From contig NCSJ02000254.1 of NCBI GenBank assembly GCA_002812745.2, forward strand, positions 1-62,351: a stretch of 62,351 nt of DNA, written 5' to 3'. The position numbers and the translations under genes are program-made. Position 1 is the first letter of the stretch. The number at the start of each line of letters is the position of its first letter. This DNA comes from Scytalidium lignicola (Eukaryota > Ascomycota > Leotiomycetes). Below, piece after piece: positions 47,370-58,239 of the stretch. The notes beneath the pieces are model-generated. The model saw only the letters and a list, made by a program, of their open reading frames with translations. It had not been told where the DNA came from and ran no database searches.

Positions 47370-48715
47370 TCATGCAGTTGCCGGAGGCCAACGGCCACCT
47401 ATCAGGGGACTATCATCATTGATGTCTTCCCAGCAGTGTGCATCTAGAGCAGCACGTCTGCTTTTCATAACTGCCGGGCGGCATCTCTCCTTCATCTCCT
47501 TTTCGTACTCAGCAATAGCTTCCTTTTGACCGACCTCTCCATCTTTCACCCTAACTAGCTGATCAATCAAGAGCGCTGCGTCGAGTATTCCGTGATTAGC
47601 AGCTTCTCCACGATACATGGTCATTGCATGTGCTGCATCTCCAACCAAAGCCACATTTTCATGACTACTCCAATCTAGTTCAGAGAAGTCTGCAAGACTA
47701 AGTGGCGTAACCCGTTCGGTATCATTAGGAATGCCATCAACTAAACGTCTCAATGGTGGACTAAACTGTCTTGCTCTTTCCTTTATATTAGCGACCATGA
47801 GCCTGTTGGTGGGCGGAATAGCATCCTTTTCCTTGTCTTTGACTGGCCAGCTCACTAACACCAGAGCGTCCCAAGACTTCTGACCACCTTCTTCGTACAC
47901 TTCCTGGACACTATACCAGATATAATTCGAAGTTTTTGGGTGTAATCCATGGAAAAGGAGAGGATCGAGAGCGTGCGGTTCAACACCTTCTTCTGGAGTG
48001 AAATGTCGAACTACTCCTATAACGTTAACGGGGAGTTTTGTTAAACTTGATTTCTGATTATCACGAATTAGACACTTTCGCACTATTATATTCCAATTAG
48101 TTACAATTCATCAAGATGGCAGATGAAATAATACCATTGCTATTATTCCCATCCGCGCCGATCAACATTGAACCAGAAGCCGATGTGCCATCTTTGAAAT
48201 GAACTCGGATTGTTCCATCCGGAGCTTCCTCATAGTATTCTATGTCTTTTCCCCACTCGACGTTGACCCCAGTTGACAGAATATTGAGAAGTTTTAGTCG
48301 GTTGAGTCGAAATCTTTCCTTAGTTGGTGGAATTTTATATCGAACTTCTCCTGTCTCTGCATTTAAGAAGAGGAAATTACCGTCATCCAACTTTAATGTA
48401 GGATCAACTGAGGCCTATTCTTCTTATTCAATATGTATTTGATAGAGTAGATGTGAATTTATCAAAATAACTTACACCTGGAACCTCTTTTGATAACTCG
48501 GGGCCAATTGTTCTCCGCAAAGAACGCAAACACCAATGCAGGGTTAATGCCCAGCCTTGTTGTCTCGCATTGTGATCAGATGTCCTCTCAAATATTGTGA
48601 ATGGTATCCCACGTTGTTTGCACCCTTGCGCAAGTGTGAGACCGACAACGCCAGCTCCTGCAATGAGGACATGCAATGGATTGCTACCACCACTCGAGAG
48701 TCCGCTCTCCGACAT
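47370..48715 (-). CDS. FAD-dependent aromatic monooxygenase (salicylate hydroxylase-like)
   Basis: Three exons (48715-48476, 48414-48135, 48082-47370) give 410 aa. These class A flavoprotein monooxygenases use NAD(P)H and O2 to hydroxylate aromatic or related substrates. Motifs in order: dinucleotide-binding HVLIAGAGVVGLTLA (about residues 14-28) with the acidic end of the second strand in FERTS, the central GADGNNS where the second intron falls, and the FAD ribityl-binding VALVGDAAHAMTMYRGEAAN near residue 310. Length fits the family. It is divergent from the MFS transporter at 49513, so transport and oxidation of one compound may be linked. The substrate cannot be read from sequence. Confidence 0.88.
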
Positions 48716-49512
48716 GTTCTATTCGTACCGAGGCGGACGCTGAAGGCGGAATGAGACAAGATTAGGGCTAGCAAAAGGACAAAGAAGGGGACAGCTGGTA
48801 ATACAGCATAACGCAAGCCTCCGGGCAAGCTTTATGTCAGCATTTTCACGTGGCGTGTCCGTTGTAATAGAAAAATGACAAATAACGCATCACCACAGTT
48901 CGTATCTTTTGGCCCCTGTGCGTACTTTTACATGCCAAGTACAGGGTACGGGGAAGCCATCCGTATTGCACCGGTCGAAATTTCCTTCCGACCTGGTTTG
49001 CTTCGCCAATCGGCCTATCTGACCCTGGTAGGACCCTGGTAGAAATAATACCTCGATCTCTTCGTCCACTCGTGTGCGTTGGTGTTGTGTTGGTGTTGGT
49101 GTTGGTTATAATGTTACCCTATTTCTCCTTCCTCTTTGCCCCTGAAGTTCTAGGCCAACCAGTTCCAGAGAGCAAAATCTGCGCAACGTGAAGGATTATT
49201 CTGCGAGTTCCACATTACACGGCATGAACATGTTAGAAGTATGTGGTTGGCTATTGCAGACCAGGTTGAACACTTCTAATTGCGCGATAATTATACAGTA
49301 ATCTATCTACAACCGAAACTTCCTGCATGGAAATGCATGTCAAATCTAACCTTTTGTAGAAGCTTCATATCGGCGTTGCAAGAAGAGAAGTACCCGGCAT
49401 AATGATATTGTAAAACCCTGCAGTGTTCCGCATACACACCACCCTTTCAAACCTGGCATTGATTTTCTTTTCCTTCTTTATTCTGAAAAATTGCCTGTGT
49501 CCAGAAAGTCCA
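48716..49512. promoter_or_regulatory. Divergent promoter of the FAD monooxygenase and MFS transporter
   Basis: About 800 bases with no gene. There is a short GTTGGTGTT tandem run near 49080-49108. GATA-type cores occur at about 49286 (CGATAA) and 49303-49308 (CTATCT, reverse strand AGATAG). Shared regulation is plausible from layout only. Confidence 0.4.
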
Positions 49513-51272
49513 ATGCCATCAATGTTAGAACAGTTGCCAAAACACAGAGGCGCTGTCCTCGTGGCAGCCGTGGCTAACACCGCCTCTCTGCTGTTTGGAT
49601 ATGACACTGGGGTTGCGGGATCCGTCGTCTCTTTGAGAAGGTATTTCATAAATTTTCACTAAGAAAATAGAGAATCCCAGTGCTAATAGTAACAATCCAA
49701 TTTCTCAGTTTCTCAACCATGTTCGAGTTCTCAACAAATGCTGAAAAAGCTGCCAGTATTTCTTCTAATATTGTTGCATTGTTGAATGCGGGAGCGTTCT
49801 TTGGAGCATTAGCCCCTGCAATTTTTTCTAGGCTTATTGGTCGAAGGCCTATGATGGCTATCGCAGCCAGCTTCATGATACTTGGTGGGATCCTCCAAAC
49901 TGCCGCCCAGCCTCCCTCTCTCAGCATGATATATGGCGGTCGAGTAATCTCCGGATTTGGTGTGGGAATGGTGAGCAACCTAACGCCAGTCTATGTCGCT
50001 GAGACTGCACCCAAAGAGCTTCGAGGAATGCTAATGAGCCTGTTCGAAATGTTCCTTGTGAGTGGTGGATTATTGGCATATTGGACTACGTATGGTTCTT
50101 CATTACACCTTCCCGCTACAGGAAAACAATGGCGACTTCCACTTAGCATCCAAATTATCCTTGCGGCTATTGTTCTCGCTGGGTCCTTCTTCATCTGTGA
50201 ATCTCCTCGGTGGTTGGCAAAACAAAACCGGTGGGATGAAGCCGGCCAAAATCTCTGCTACCTGAGAGGAACGGTGCTCGAAGATCTCGAGACCAAGTCT
50301 GAGTTGGCGGAGATGCGCGCTCAGATCGAAGAGGAGATACAAGCTACTTCTGGACGATCTATCAAGGAACTTTTCCAATACCGAAACTTCATTCGTCTTC
50401 TCTGGGGCTGTGGCGTATCCTTTTTCTCTATTTGGTGCGGCCAGACTGCGCTTCTCTATTACGGCCCAGTGGTATTTAGGCAAATTGGATTTGTTGGCCA
50501 AAACGCTGCGCTGTTTGCAAGCGGCATGTTCACGGTTATCAAGGTTGTTGTAACCATTGGCTTTCTAGTTGCAGGCGTCCAACATTTCAAGCGGAAGAAT
50601 CTATTCGCAATTGGGTCCTTTTTCATGGCAGTTATGATGTTTGCACTTGGCGCCATTCTGAAGACTCATCCCCCTATTGCTGGGCATTCTACCAACAATA
50701 CTCCCAGCGGCAGAGGAATGGTAGGTTGTCAACGCTCATGTCTAATAACCGTTCTAATATTTTTTAGATGGCCGTCATATATCTTTTCGTGGTTGCCTAT
50801 TCCATGTCATGGGGCCCCCTTGCTTGGGTCTATATCGGAGAGTAAGCTTTCTTTACGATTATAATATTACCAAACTAAAATAACTGGTAGAATTTTCCCA
50901 ACGAGGGTCCGTGACTACAGCATGGCTATATCTGTTATGGTTACTTGGTTGTTCAACTATGTTGTCTCAAAAGAAACACCTATTGCAGTTTTACATATTG
51001 GTTGGAAAACGTGGATGGTAAGCATATGCTAGAAATACTCAAGACTAGAACAACTAACAGCAAGATAGATTTATGGTACCATGAATGCAGTTGCATTTAT
51101 CTTTACCTTGTTCTTACCAGAGACAAAAGGGTTATCGTTGGAAGAAATGGATGTGCTGTTCAAGGTAGTCGATGAATCAGTTCGCCAACATGACATCGAG
51201 GAACATATCGGTATTCCATTATCTAATGAGAAGACTCCAGTTGTTTTCAGTCCTCCTTCGGACGAGAAATAA
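49513..51272 (+). CDS. MFS transporter, sugar/quinate porter family
   Basis: Five exons (49513-49640, 49709-50720, 50768-50841, 50891-51017, 51069-51272) give 514 aa with about 12 membrane helices. Sugar-porter signatures are visible: GYDTGVAGSVVS in TM1, SRLIGRRPMM between TM2 and TM3, GRVISGFGVGM, PVYVAETAPKELRG, CESPRWLAKQNR before the central loop, YSMSWGPLAWVYIGEIFPTRVR and the closing PETKGLSLEEMD. Such proteins take up hexoses, quinate or related polyols by proton symport at the plasma membrane. It is divergent from the FAD monooxygenase, which favours an aromatic or quinate-like substrate, but this is inference. The start is the Met before PSMLEQLPKHRG; an upstream in-frame Met would add a hydrophobic stretch unlike relatives. 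Confidence 0.9.
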
Positions 51273-51900
51273 GTAGAGAGATGCTCACGTAGTTTGTGAG
51301 ACAATTGGGTCTTGAGACTTGTTTAACCGTTTCAAATAAATTATTATAAAGCCTATCTACATGTCTTTTAAAGTATAATCTATTAAATAATAATGAAATA
51401 AACCTATTAAGTATTTTTAAAGATCATCACTTACAAACGTTATATTAGCATCATAAGTAAAATAAATCTTTATCCTTCTTTATGGTAACTTTATCGATAT
51501 GATCCCTTCAACTTCTTGTTACTGCAATTAACGTAAAACCCGCTCACATCGCCCATTAGACCCGAGCTCCGTCTGATCTGTAGTAGCTCTTAAAATCTAC
51601 CCCTACATCTGCATCCGCAGCCGCATTTAATTTCTCTTTATATCTTCTAAATTCTCTAGTTTTGAATAGGCAGTTGATAGTATGGCCTTTTCATATTTCT
51701 TGCTACCCAATAGCTCAAACCTTGGGTATCAATTGTTTTGATACCTTTATGGCTTTCTGATCCTTCTCGCTGTGTCAAAGTAGAACTGCATTTACGTTAG
51801 AGTATTGCCGGTAATCTTTCCGATTCATCTTCTTTAAATCCTCTTGTTTCTCTCTTAAGCCGTCTGCACAATATATATAATGAGACTGCTGCTATATATT
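51273..51900. other. Intergenic between convergent MFS and amidase genes
   Basis: AT-rich, about 630 bases, no gene. Holds the 3' ends of both neighbours. Confidence 0.5.
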
Positions 51901-53464
51901 TTATAACTTAGGTGCCATTTGTCTTCCAACTAACTTTTCAATCCCATACGCTAACTCTAATAGCTTCTGCTCCCTGTAATGCAGGCCTACGAGTTCTAAC
52001 CCTATTGGCAAGCCCTGCTCTGTCCTACCTGCCGGGACGGTAATCGCTGGCATTCGAGCCTGGCTGGCCAACAGCGTGTTGGTGGGATACTCAAACGGGC
52101 TCCAACGGTTTATGTCACTGTGCAGCGGCGCTGGGATTTTGGAGTCTGGGAATGCAATTGCGTCGAGGTCATGCGTTGCCATGACGGAGATAACAAGATT
52201 CTGGAGAGTGTCGCGGTCGAGTAAGCGTTGCGCAAGTTGAAGGTCAGATGTCGGCGTCTCGAAGCCGGTTGCGATGTCGGCGAAAAGTTGGAGTGCTGGG
52301 TGTGCGAGGGAAGAGGCGTGGATGGCAGAAACAGTCGTGGGGATTGTGGGAGAGGTTGTAGAGAGGTATGTGTCAATCTGGGAGCGGGATTCAGTGATGT
52401 AAGTAGGTGTGAAAGAGAGGTAGTGTGCGAGATTGGGGATCTCAATGTCCACAAAGGTGGTCCCGGAGTCAGCGAGGGTTTTGAAGGCGCTCTCGATTAC
52501 ACCGTTCACGGCGGCATATTCAGGCTCTTTCGAGTCGCCAAAGGCAGAGCGTAAGACACCAATACGGGACTTGGTGATGAGAGCTTTGTTGCTCTCGAGA
52601 GTAGCTGCATAGCTGCCGCCAACAGGAGGGCCAGCGAGAATAGCGGTGGAGGTATAAGGATCTGCGGCATCAAATCCGACAAGGACGTCAAACATCAACG
52701 CGGCGTCTTCGACGGTCCGCGTCATTGGACCAGGAGTATCCTGTGCTTTGATTAATGGACACAGGCCGCTCCTGCTTATCATTCCGGGGGTAGGTCTTAA
52801 TCCTACGAGGCCGCAATAAGATGATGGCAGGCGAATAGAACCACCAGTATCCTCACCCAGACCGAGTATAGCCAGATTAGCAGCGATGGCTGAAGCAGTA
52901 CCACTGCTTGATCCGCCTGTGTCACGGTCTAGTGCGTAGGGATTCCGTGTCATGCCGGAAATAGAGGAAGTAGAAAACCATCCAGTTGCCCAGTCTGTTT
53001 ATATAATCTCATCAACTTTATTCTGGCTCAAGATAGAGATTCCAGGGTATCCTACCAGGCATCGTGGTTTTAGCCAACACAACAGCCCCAGCAGCCTTCA
53101 GCTTCTTCACCAACATGGCGTCCTCGCTGGGTACATGATCCTTTGCCACCACAGACCCGTAGGTAGTTACCAATCCTTTTGTCTCGACCTGGTCCTTTAC
53201 GAGCACTGGAATACCATGGAGTGAGCCCACGAACTGTCTGGAGTCCTTCAGATACGCGTCCAGTGCTAGAGCCTCATCAAGCGCGGTCCTTGACTGGGCG
53301 AGAATTGAATTGAGGCGTGGGCCATTGGGATCTGTATCAAGGGCTTTGATGCGTGCGAAGTAGGCCGAGATGAGATCGTGGCAAGTGTAGGTGCCAGCCT
53401 TGTATGCTGCCTGGGCAGAGGCAATGGTCAGTCCCTCAATAATAGGAATCTTTGTTGACTCCAT
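51901..53464 (-). CDS. Amidase (amidase-signature family)
   Basis: Two exons (53464-53056 and 52994-51901, intron donor GTAGGA) give 500 aa. Amidase-signature enzymes hydrolyse amides to acid and ammonia with a Ser-cisSer-Lys triad. The Lys lies in GIPVLVKDQVETKG (about 90). The Gly/Ser-rich signature begins DTGGSSSGTASAIAA (about 165), and the nucleophile region reads GEDTGGSIRLPSSYCGLVGLRPT. The C-terminal block AITVPAGRTEQGLPIGLELVG is also conserved. No signal peptide is seen, so it is probably intracellular. It is divergent from the NCS1 permease, whose promoter region carries GATA sites, which fits nitrogen scavenging. The natural substrate is not evident. Confidence 0.92.
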
Positions 53465-54013
53465 TTTCAGGAGACAAGAGGGAGAAGCAGAAAAGTGCGT
53501 TGCAAAGTTATCGAAGGTGGGATCTGCGTAATCAACAGTATTTGCGTTCTACTGTACCTTTATCGCAACGAGAAGACTTACGTGACTTGAATGTTAAGCA
53601 GCACATGCAGCACATGCGCCCATCTCCGTCTCACTTCTTGACGTCGCCCCGCGGCGGAGTGCCCCATGGGATGAATGTACTGACTAAGGCTGGCATTCTA
53701 GTTGCCAATTGGCTGGTAGGACTTCTCAGGGACTGACTATACTCTATTACTCTAACAATGCATGAATCTACAGCCTGCCAAGCAGATTATCTCAAAGGCT
53801 TATCCTTGATCCTCTTATCTTTTTGCAATTCGTGTTAGCCACTATCTACATGGACGTGATCCTCTGTTCTCGGCTACGTATCTGGATCCCACTTTAGGAT
53901 GCTGTAAGAGACAGCTCCGAGAGTATATTATTATTATGTTTGTTACATCCATTTCGCAGCGATGCTTTATTGTCTTTCACCCCAGTTTATACTCTTAGGT
54001 CGCGTTTGAGAGC
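53465..54013. promoter_or_regulatory. Divergent promoter of amidase and NCS1 permease
   Basis: No gene in these 549 bases. Three GATA-factor sites are listed separately. Confidence 0.45.
53787..53847. promoter_or_regulatory. Cluster of three GATA-type (AreA/NIT2-like) sites
   Basis: TTATCT at 53787-53792 and 53815-53820 and CTATCT at 53842-53847; on the other strand these read AGATAA, AGATAA and AGATAG, matching HGATAR. Three sites in 61 bases between two nitrogen-related genes is the arrangement expected for AreA-type nitrogen metabolite control. The motif is short, so chance is possible. Confidence 0.45.
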
Positions 54014-55973
54014 ATGGAGAGGTTCCGTGAGCGCACAGCAGCCGCAAAGGAGAACCTGAAGTCGAAGAGACACATCAGCGGCTGGGTTCTCCCTAAAGAG
54101 CAGGCTTCATTCGCCTCTGAAGGATCATGGACAAATATTGATCTCGATGTTGTTCCTATAGAGCGGAGAACATGGTCTGCATATACAATTGTTGGCTACT
54201 GGATGAGTGACATAGTAAGGTATCTTTGTTATGGATTGGATGATTCTATTACTGACCACCAATCAGTTGAATGTCCAGAGTTGGGAAATTGCAGCCACTG
54301 TCATTGCTGTTGGATTGACATGGTAAGCGTAATTTTATCTAATCTGGCATTTTTTCATGAGCTGACCCTCAACAGGAGGGAATCTATACTGGCCCTCGTC
54401 CTCGGTGCCTTCATCATGGCCATTCCTATGGCATTTAATGGCGCGGCAGGAGCCTACCTCCATGTTCCATTTCCCGTAATTGCTCGTTCTTCATTTGGAT
54501 ATCACTTCTCCAAATTCCCCGTTGTAATCCGCTGCATCACTGCTCTCTTCTGGCATGCTATCCAAACGTATACTGGTTCTACCGCGTTGACGCAAATGAT
54601 CCGCGCTATCTGGCCTTCCTACCTCGATATGCCCAACCATATCAGCCCCTCCATGGGGATTACCTCGCAGCAACTCGTATCCCATTTCCTCTTCTGGACG
54701 ATCCAGTTCCCTTTCCTACTCGTCCCACCACACAAGTTGCGCTGGTTCTTCCTCTTCAAAACTGTCATTGTTTCCTGTGCTGCGGTAGGAACCACCATCG
54801 CTCTGTGCGTCATGGCTCATGGTGCTGGCGATATCTGGAAGCAAGAAGCCACGGTCTCTGGCTCACAAAAGTCCTGGCTCATCATGTACAGCATCACGTC
54901 ATGTACTGGCTCCTGGTCCACCGTTGGCACGAATATCTCTGATTTCAGCCGTTACCTTAAGAATCCGCGTGCCGTGTGGACGCAAACTTTCGTATGTATA
55001 TTTCATTGCATCTGGAAGCCCCAGAACAAGAAGCAACAAAGTGCAAATCGAAGTTAAAATGTGCTTTCACTGGCAGCAACAACAACAGTGTTGTTGATGC
55101 TCTAGAAGCACGTCACAACGGCCATAGTTATTCCTATTTTCTCCATCCAACCTTCTCCTTAATACATAAAGCTGACTTCTATCTATAGTGGTTTCCATTC
55201 ATCTGCATCTGGCTTGGCCTCCTCGGTATCATTACCACTTCAGCCTCAAAGACTCTCTACGGTGAATACATCTGGGACCCTGTTGTCATCGCCTCGATGT
55301 GGACCGCGCCGGAGGTCGTGCTGGCGCCTTCTTCTGCGGCCTGGCCTGGACCGTCGCCCAGATCGGAGTCAACGTGTCCGCGAACGTCATCTCCTGCTCG
55401 CACGATCTCACATCGCTGTTTCCCAAGTTCATCAATCTACGCCGCGCTGCAATCATCATCACCATCACCGGCGCATGGATCATGGTCCCTTGGAAAATCG
55501 TGCACTCTGCTACGTCGCTGCTTAGCTTCATGGCATCACTAGGGATTTTCCTTAGCCCTATCATTGCCATCTCCGTCGCCGACTACTGGATTGTGAAAAA
55601 ACGTCATATCGACGTGCCGGCGCTGTACCGTCCCCACGGCCGGTACCAGTTTGGTAATTATGGCATCAACTGGCGGTCCGTAGTTGCGTTGCTTGTGAGC
55701 GTAGGTCCCAATATGCCAGGCATGGTACAGAGTATCAAACCGGCAACAAACATTGGCGGTGCCGTGTACATTAGTTACATGGTGTGGTTTTACGGATTTT
55801 CCAGTGCGTTTGTGACCCTTGTGGTTCTGAGTTGGGCGTGGCCTGATAAAAGTGTTCTTATCCCTAAGACTATCTATACTGATGATGACATTATTGATGG
55901 GAGAGAGGAGCAAGGAGCCGATGAGGGTCTTGAGAAGGAACTAGCAAAGGAGGAAGTCAGAAGTTTTAATTAG
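54014..55973 (+). CDS. NCS1 family permease (uracil/allantoin/purine type), one-base frame break
   Basis: Four exons (54014-54214, 54267-54322, 54376-54991, 55189-55973). NCS1 carriers import nucleobases, allantoin, hydantoin or thiamine-like compounds with protons. The start MERFRERTAAAKENLKSKRH and SEGSWTNIDLDVVPIERRTW are polar; then about 12 helices with WMSDI-LNVQSWEIA (TM1), PVIARSSFGYHFSKFPVVIR, TNISDFSRYLKNPRA and, late, ISVADYWIVKKRHIDVPALY. These are the fungal Fur/FurD-Dal4 blocks. At 55300-55303 the frame goes from EYIWDPVVIASMW to DRAGGRAGAFF only if one G is added to the GG run; with it the product is 552 aa. Either a homopolymer error or an inactivating deletion. It is divergent from one amidase and convergent with another, so it may import the amide they cleave. 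Confidence 0.88.
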
Positions 55974-56325
55974 AAGTAATTATTCAATGCTTGACATTTA
56001 ATGCTTTAGCAACTTAAGATGAAGTTTAACGGAATTTCATAAGTAATCGACGAGTAGTAATCAAGGTTAGATATCCACGGAAGGACTAAATAGAAAACTC
56101 ACAGCAATATACTACGCTCGGATGTGGTATATATTTAATCTCCTGATTCTCCTCCCTCTTCTTACACAAGCCTCCTCCTCGAACGAACTTTCCCGCGCCA
56201 TATCGGTTCTGTCTCTAGGCATAGAAAAGCGCATTCAGGAAGATGATCTCGAGCTCAAGCACTCATACTCAACTACCAAATGTATAGCGCACGGGTTAAT
56301 GATGACTACAACTAATCATCGGCTC
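55974..56325. other. Short intergenic region between convergent genes
   Basis: About 350 bases. A plus-strand frame from 56122 starts with a signal-peptide-like sequence (MWYIFNLLILLPLLTQASSS) but runs into the 3' end of the amidase on the other strand, so I do not accept it as a gene. Confidence 0.4.
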
Positions 56326-58239
56326 CTATACAAGTTTATTGCCTAGAGCTTCTCCTATGATCTCCGCGAGTGCAAGAACCTTCTCCTCCTGGTAGCGTCT
56401 GCCAACTAACTGCACAGCCACATGAGCGCCATCATATATCTCGGCGTCATCTGTGACAAACTGAATCAGCGCATGTTTACGACAGCATCGCATAAGGTTT
56501 TGGGAATATCGCTTGTCACACAACCATAGAAAGAGCCACAAAAGAGTGGAATAAAGAGTTAGGAATGGTTAACTCACAGGATTCCCAGACTTTCCTGTCT
56601 TCTTCGTTCAGCGGTTTATATGTCTCGTCGCGCAGATCTACTTTTTTATCCGCCAGTGTGACAGGAATAACGGCGGTTGTGTAATCAAGCAGGTTGGTAG
56701 TGGTCGAGTAGCCATAATAATCATAACGGCCTGGCCTGGCAGCCACAAAAGGGGCTACAGGCGCAAGCCATGCATCAATTGGCCGGCCAGTTCCTGTGAT
56801 GGCACTGGTACTATTCCAGAAGTCCAAGTACTCTTTCTGGTACTCTCGCTTTTCGACATTCGTAGCCGCAATCTGGGAGGCAGTATATTGAGGCTTACCA
56901 CGGGTCTCTCCATACAAACCTGCAATTTGCGTTGAGATTTTCTCGCCAGACAGCTCGAAGTTATCATGCACGTCTGCACCACCATCATACAGCATAGCCT
57001 TGAACTGTGAAGAGTTAGCAGATGCCCTCTGGAATAAGCAAGATGATAAAATTTACCAATATCTCTGTCGCTCTAGCATGTGCTGGCGGCTGCCACTCCA
57101 TAACTTTATATCCAAGCCCTTCGATCTGCGCTTTCACGATATCTAAGGCACGCTTGACGGGTGGATGAGGTGTCACTACACCGTCGTGTACCAGAATGCC
57201 AAATGTGAGTCCTCGGCCTTTTGCCAATTGAAAAACCTCCTTCTCGACCTCATCTCGCCATGGTATCCCCACAACCAGTGGATCGTGGAGCCATGGTTGT
57301 TGACTTAATAGACTCTTCGTCACCAGCCTGAGCCCGCCAGCAGACGTAGCCAAAGGACCTACAGCGGACAGCACTGTGTTCTGCCCATCCATACTGGTGG
57401 CCATGCCCTCATATGGTAATCGACCAGTACTTGGTTTGAGGCCATAGAGACCATTAAAGGCAGCAGGCATTCTGATGCTGCCCGCAATGTCAGTGCCAAA
57501 GCCAACAGCACTACCCTTCAGGCTAATCAGAGCCCCTTCACCACCAGAACTACCACCAGCAGTGAGATGACGATTCTTCGGATTAGTCGTGTAACCAATA
57601 ATGTTGTTGATCGTCTCACCAGACATTAGTGTATGCGGCACACTTGTTTTAACGTACAGTACGGCGCCAAGAGTCCTCAGCTCTCGTACCATCTCGCTCT
57701 CAGACGCCTTCTCCTTGCCAGTGCCTTTCTTGCCTTCAAAGGTGTCAATCCAGCCCACATAACCCATCGTCGTCTCAACGTCTCGAACGTGAAATTGGTC
57801 TTTCAAACTCACAGGTAGCCCGTGAAGGGGCCGATTGGTTTCTGATATTTGATGAAGTATTCATCAAGTTTCTCTGCATCAGCAAAGGCTGCATCGAAGA
57901 ATATTTCGTGCAAGCATGAGACCTGATATCTGGTTAGTGAGAAAGATCAGACAAGAGGAGTTGATTAATGTACCATCTGATGGGCTAACGCAGCCCTATG
58001 GCAGAAGGCCTCAGCCACCTCTCTTGCTTTCCACGCCCCTGTGCTGGTCCTTGCGACAATACCGACGGCGTCCGTCTCCGTGATCTCAATCTCCCGTGCT
58101 GACAGGAATCCCGAATGTAGTTTGTCACATCTCGTTGCTCATCTACGGATGGAAGTGGAGCCGGCAATAGCCATTTCTGAGGTATCAACTCGTTGATAGC
58201 TTCTGCCTTGCCTTGCGCAAGAGCCTTCCAATCCGACAT
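56326..58239 (-). CDS. Amidase, acetamidase-like; two one-base frame breaks
   Basis: Four exons (58239-57974, 57922-57057, 57004-56578, 56450-56326). The protein resembles fungal acetamidase/AmdS-type enzymes. The start is MSDWKALAQGKAEAINELIP. The triad Lys lies in PVSLKDQFHVRD, the signature in LTAGGSSGGEGALIS and the nucleophile Ser in FGTDIAGSIRMPAAFNGLYGLKPS; DGAHVAVQLVGRRYQEEKVLA closes the fold. The exons sum to one base over a multiple of three. The frame breaks at a GGG run (58110-58112, complement) between NYI and FLSAREIEIT, and at a CCCC run (57827-57830, complement) between KPIGP and HGLPVSLKDQ. One extra base in each run gives 561 aa with all family blocks. Homopolymer errors are the simpler reading; real pseudogenisation is the alternative. 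It probably releases ammonia from small amides. Confidence 0.82.

Noticed and set aside
53452..53736. 94-codon plus-strand frame
   Set aside because: It lies in the divergent promoter between amidase and permease and has no conserved feature.
56122..56346. Secreted small protein starting MWYIFNLLILLPLL
   Set aside because: The frame has a signal-like start but little after it and overlaps the 3' end of a well-supported amidase on the other strand.
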